Assembly: GCA_030595845.1 (NCBI GenBank)
Contig: JAUVCL010000082.1
Location: forward strand, 1-8,892
Length of the DNA: 8,892 nt
DNA from: Campylobacterota bacterium
GTDB lineage: Bacteria > Campylobacterota > Campylobacteria > Campylobacterales > Sulfurovaceae
Reading direction: 5' to 3'
Each line of letters starts with the position of its first letter. The first letter of the stretch is position 1. Shown in pieces: positions 6,703 to 8,892 of this stretch. The notes below the pieces were generated by a model, which was not told the DNA's origin, did no database searches, and was given only the letters and a program-made list of their open reading frames with translations. A program made the position numbers and the translations under genes.

Positions 6703-7428
6703 ATGAGATATAATTTTTTAATAGTGATGGCAGTACTGTTGACTTCTTGTGGTCAAAGTGATGAAAATGTCATCGTAAAGATCCCAGAAGCTTCAGGCAT
6801 TAGTTACTGTACTAATACCGATACCCTCATCGTTGTAAATGATGAAGGGACTTATTATGAGATCGATACTAAGGGGAAGATCCTTCAGAAAGTAAAGTTG
6901 GGAAAGTATGACCTTGAAGGTGTGGTGTGTGAAGATAAACAGATCATTTTTGTGCGTGAGGACAAAGGGCTTTTAATTGTCGAGAGAGAGAGTGATAAAA
7001 AGAAAAAAGTGATTGTAGATTCTTTTTATGAAGGAAAGAATTTAGCTCTTTTTGATAAAAAAGCAGGGATAGAAGGGATCGCTAAAGTAGGTAATATAAT
7101 TTATCTGGCAAAACAATCAAAAAAGAAAAAGAATTCTTTCATTGCTGTGGTTAAATTGACACCTTATCCGGGAAGAGTGCTTGATATAATTGAGGTGGAT
7201 GTGGCTGATATAGCAGGATTGACTTATCATAATAATGCGCTCTATATGGTGAGTGACAAAAAAGATCTTTTGATCAAGTATGATCTTGATAAAAAGAAAC
7301 GTGTGAAGAAAGTTAAATTAGCAAAGGGTGCATGGGAAGGCATTGCTTTTGATAATAAAGGAAATGTATATCTTGCAGATGATAATGGACGGGTTCTAAA
7401 ATATAAGAAAAAAGCTTTGGGTCTGTAA
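6703..7428 (+). CDS. SdiA-regulated-type beta-propeller lipoprotein
   Basis: A 241-residue protein with a short lipoprotein signal: MRYNF, a hydrophobic stretch, and a lipobox LTSC with C16 as the lipidated residue. Gly at +2 does not signal inner-membrane retention, so outer-membrane or periplasmic placement is likely. The mature part shows five similar blocks, each a small loop with G before a beta strand: EASGISY (29-35), DLEGVV (70-75), GIEGIA (122-127), DIAGLTYH (169-176) and WEGIAFD (211-217). Several lead into strands like YMVSD or VYLADD. This is the pattern of the SdiA-regulated (YjiK-like) family, thought to form a six-bladed propeller; its molecular function is not settled. It is strongly Lys-rich (runs of KKKK). 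It starts 3 bases after pfkA, with GGA at 6691-6693 as a weak ribosome binding site, so translation is probably coupled. The DUF2235 gene follows after 41 bases. Confidence 0.82.
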   Translation: MRYNFLIVMAVLLTSCGQSDENVIVKIPEASGISYCTNTDTLIVVNDEGTYYEIDTKGKILQKVKLGKYDLEGVVCEDKQIIFVREDKGLLIVERESDKKKKVIVDSFYEGKNLALFDKKAGIEGIAKVGNIIYLAKQSKKKKNSFIAVVKLTPYPGRVLDIIEVDVADIAGLTYHNNALYMVSDKKDLLIKYDLDKKKRVKKVKLAKGAWEGIAFDNKGNVYLADDNGRVLKYKKKALGL

Positions 7429-7456
7429 ATCTCAAAAAGGCATAGTAGATAAAAAT

Positions 7457-7463
7457 GGGAGGA
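7457..7463 (+). promoter_or_regulatory. Strong ribosome binding site of the DUF2235 gene
   Basis: GGGAGGA lies six bases before the ATG at 7470. It is clearly stronger than the site of the lipoprotein gene just upstream, so this gene can be translated independently even if it is read from the pfkA message. Confidence 0.7.
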
Positions 7464-7469
7464 ATTTAA

Positions 7470-8504
7470 ATGGGTAAAAATATAGTGATATTTTCTGATG
7501 GTACTGGGCAAGAGGGTGGTAAAAGACATAATACTAATGTTTACAAACTCTTTAATATGGTAGAGGATCGTACAAAAAAACAGATAGCATTTTACGATAG
7601 AGGTCTTGGTACAGGATGGAGAAAACTGTCCGGTGGTGCTTTTGGAGTCGGGATTTCTAAAAATATTATGGAATGTTACGAATTTATATTTGACAATTTT
7701 AATGCTGGAGATAAGATCTTTCTTTTAGGATTTAGTCGTGGTGCAACTACTGTAAGAAGTTTGTCTGGTTTTATTCATCTTTTTGGTATGCTCCCAAAAT
7801 CTAGACCAGAACTCATTAAGGAAGCTTACAAAATTTATAGCATAGATGATGAAAAAAAAAGAGAAACTTTGGCAAATGAATTCGTAAAACGACATCACAC
7901 CATGTGGACAATGGTGGAGTTTCTTGGTGTCTGGGATACGGTCTCTGCATTAGGTGTACCAAATAAGTTTCTGGATATGGTTGTAGATAAAATACCATTT
8001 TTTAAACACAGTTTTCATAACCTTAAGCTTTGTGAATCTGTATTGCATGGACGTCACGCATTGGCTATCGATGATGAAAGACTCACTTTCCACCCTCGAG
8101 TTTGGGATAAAGAATTAACCAATAAAGATAAAGGCCAAACTATGAAACAAGTATGGTTTTGTGGTATGCATACAGATGTCGGAGGTGGCTATAAAGAACA
8201 TACGCTGTCCGATATTCCCTTTATGTGGATGATAGATGAAGCAAAATCAAAGGGACTCAAAATTTATCCTAAGCATAAAGTTACAATAACACCCGATCAA
8301 AACGGTACAATGCATAATTCCAGAGATACATTTTGGACAAAATTCTATAAACAAGAAAAAAGAACATGGAACAATGAATCACATGGAAAACCTGTAATAC
8401 ATTACAGTGTATTGAAACGGACAAAAAATGAAGATAATATGGATGCACCCTCATATAATCCATGGATATTAAATATGGATTATGAGGTTGAATCGAAAGT
8501 TTAA
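7470..8504 (+). CDS. DUF2235 (Tle1-like) alpha/beta hydrolase, putative phospholipase
   Basis: A 344-residue single-domain protein of the DUF2235 family. It opens with NIVIFSDGTGQ (4-14), the family's first strand and Asp-Gly-Thr loop. The nucleophile elbow is GFSRGA (87-92), giving Ser89. WDTVSALG (155-162) contains Asp156. HALAIDDER (196-204) and GMHTDVGGGY (232-241, with H234 and D236) supply the family's later conserved acid and histidine positions, so a complete Ser-Asp-His triad is plausible. Family members include the type VI secretion phospholipases Tle1. Those are longer, with an extra C-terminal region; this protein has none, nor a signal peptide, PAAR or MIX motif, so it may act in the cytoplasm. 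A run of nine A at 7852-7860 (codons 128-131) lies after the nucleophile and before the other catalytic residues. The gene is AT-richer than pfkA in sampled rows. Substrate and role are inferred from the family only. Confidence 0.85.
   Translation: MGKNIVIFSDGTGQEGGKRHNTNVYKLFNMVEDRTKKQIAFYDRGLGTGWRKLSGGAFGVGISKNIMECYEFIFDNFNAGDKIFLLGFSRGATTVRSLSGFIHLFGMLPKSRPELIKEAYKIYSIDDEKKRETLANEFVKRHHTMWTMVEFLGVWDTVSALGVPNKFLDMVVDKIPFFKHSFHNLKLCESVLHGRHALAIDDERLTFHPRVWDKELTNKDKGQTMKQVWFCGMHTDVGGGYKEHTLSDIPFMWMIDEAKSKGLKIYPKHKVTITPDQNGTMHNSRDTFWTKFYKQEKRTWNNESHGKPVIHYSVLKRTKNEDNMDAPSYNPWILNMDYEVESKV
7852..7860 (+). repeat. Homopolymer run A9 inside the DUF2235 gene
   Basis: Nine consecutive A in frame as GAA AAA AAA AGA (E128-K-K-R131). 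A one-base change would shift the frame after Ser89 and remove the Asp and His of the proposed triad. Campylobacterota often use homopolymers for phase variation, mostly G/C runs, so this is only a possible slippage site. Confidence 0.6.
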
Positions 8505-8556
8505 CTGTAAGTAAGGTAATAGAATTCTAGAAGTTAATATGAATAACTGCTGAGGT

Positions 8557-8562
8557 TATAAA
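8557..8562 (+). promoter_or_regulatory. Candidate arfB promoter (-10 box)
   Basis: TATAAA with TTAATA at 8534-8539 as a four-of-six -35 match, spaced 17 bases. Transcription would begin near 8569, about 31 bases before the arfB start. The 95-base gap from the DUF2235 stop fits a separate transcription unit, although no clear terminator precedes it. Confidence 0.35.
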
Positions 8563-8599
8563 AGTCGAATGGGCTAGTTTGGTTTAAAAAGGAGATTCT

Positions 8600-8892
8600 A
8601 TGCTAAAAATTTCAAACAATGTTTCTCTAGATGACAATGAAATCACCTTTGAAGCTATCCGTGCGCAGGGTTCCGGTGGTCAGAAAGTCAACAAGACTTC
8701 CGTAGCGATCCATCTGCGTTTTGATATTAACGCTTCGTCACTGCCTGATTTTTACAAGGAGAAGCTTCTCGCGCTTAAAGATAAGCGCATTACCAAAGAG
8801 GGCATCATTGTCATCAAATCACAACAGCATCGCAGCCAGGAACAAAACAGAGATGAGGCACTTAAACGTTTGACAGAGCTTATCAAAAGTGT
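8600..8892 (+). CDS. arfB: Alternative ribosome-rescue peptidyl-tRNA hydrolase ArfB, C-terminus cut by window edge
   Basis: Rescues ribosomes stalled on messages lacking a stop codon by hydrolysing the peptidyl-tRNA in the P site. Ninety-seven codons are visible. The release-factor-like GGQ motif (26-28) sits in AIRAQGSGGQKVNK (19-32), followed by TSVAIHLRFD (33-42), ASSLPDFYKEKLL (46-58) and IVIKSQQHRSQEQNR (70-84). This order and wording match E. coli YaeJ/ArfB closely and lack the codon-recognition domain of true release factors. The basic tail that enters the empty mRNA channel lies past the window edge; the E. coli protein is about 140 residues, so roughly 40 are missing. The ATG has AAGGAG at 8589-8594, five bases upstream. 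By hand count about 46% of 8653-8892 is G/C, higher than in the preceding hydrolase gene. Confidence 0.93.
   Translation, partial: MLKISNNVSLDDNEITFEAIRAQGSGGQKVNKTSVAIHLRFDINASSLPDFYKEKLLALKDKRITKEGIIVIKSQQHRSQEQNRDEALKRLTELIKS

Noticed and set aside
1..8892. CRISPR array, tRNA or rRNA genes, insertion sequences, integrase, or attachment sites
   Set aside because: No regularly spaced repeats, cloverleaf-like sequences, transposase motifs or long terminal repeats were found on either strand by reading; short gaps leave little room for them.

Overview
The window looks like chromosomal DNA from a Campylobacterota bacterium, most likely a Sulfurovum- or Sulfurimonas-like marine or chemolithotrophic lineage. 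This rests on AT-rich, Lys-rich genes with near-perfect TATAAT -10 boxes and poor -35 boxes, the style of the valyl-tRNA synthetase, and a small periplasmic c-type haem protein. The taxonomic call is inference; no marker decides it.

Layout. Positions 1-3112 (minus strand) hold valS followed by a Sel1-repeat protein that runs off the left edge; stop and start overlap as TAATG. The 211-base gap at 3113-3323 is a divergent promoter region with a plus-strand gene for an exported cytochrome P460-type haem protein (3324-3803). Positions 3859-5637 (minus strand) hold a probable two-gene unit: a LOG-family phosphoribohydrolase-like protein, then a protein with about ten membrane segments. A second divergent promoter region at 5638-5733 leads rightward into pfkA (6-phosphofructokinase), a SdiA-regulated-type beta-propeller lipoprotein starting 3 bases after pfkA, and, 41 bases later, a stand-alone DUF2235/Tle1-like alpha/beta hydrolase. 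The right edge carries the first 97 codons of arfB, the stalled-ribosome rescue hydrolase, with its own ribosome binding site and a possible promoter.

How the genes fit together. valS and arfB are translation functions, and pfkA is central carbon metabolism. The rest is accessory: a haem protein probably handling nitric oxide or hydroxylamine-type chemistry, a nucleotide-processing LOG enzyme paired with an unknown membrane protein, and a lipoprotein/lipase-like pair behind pfkA. The last pair is the best candidate for something undescribed. No CRISPR array, RNA gene, insertion sequence, integrase or phage gene was seen. No stretch longer than about 210 bases lacks a gene.
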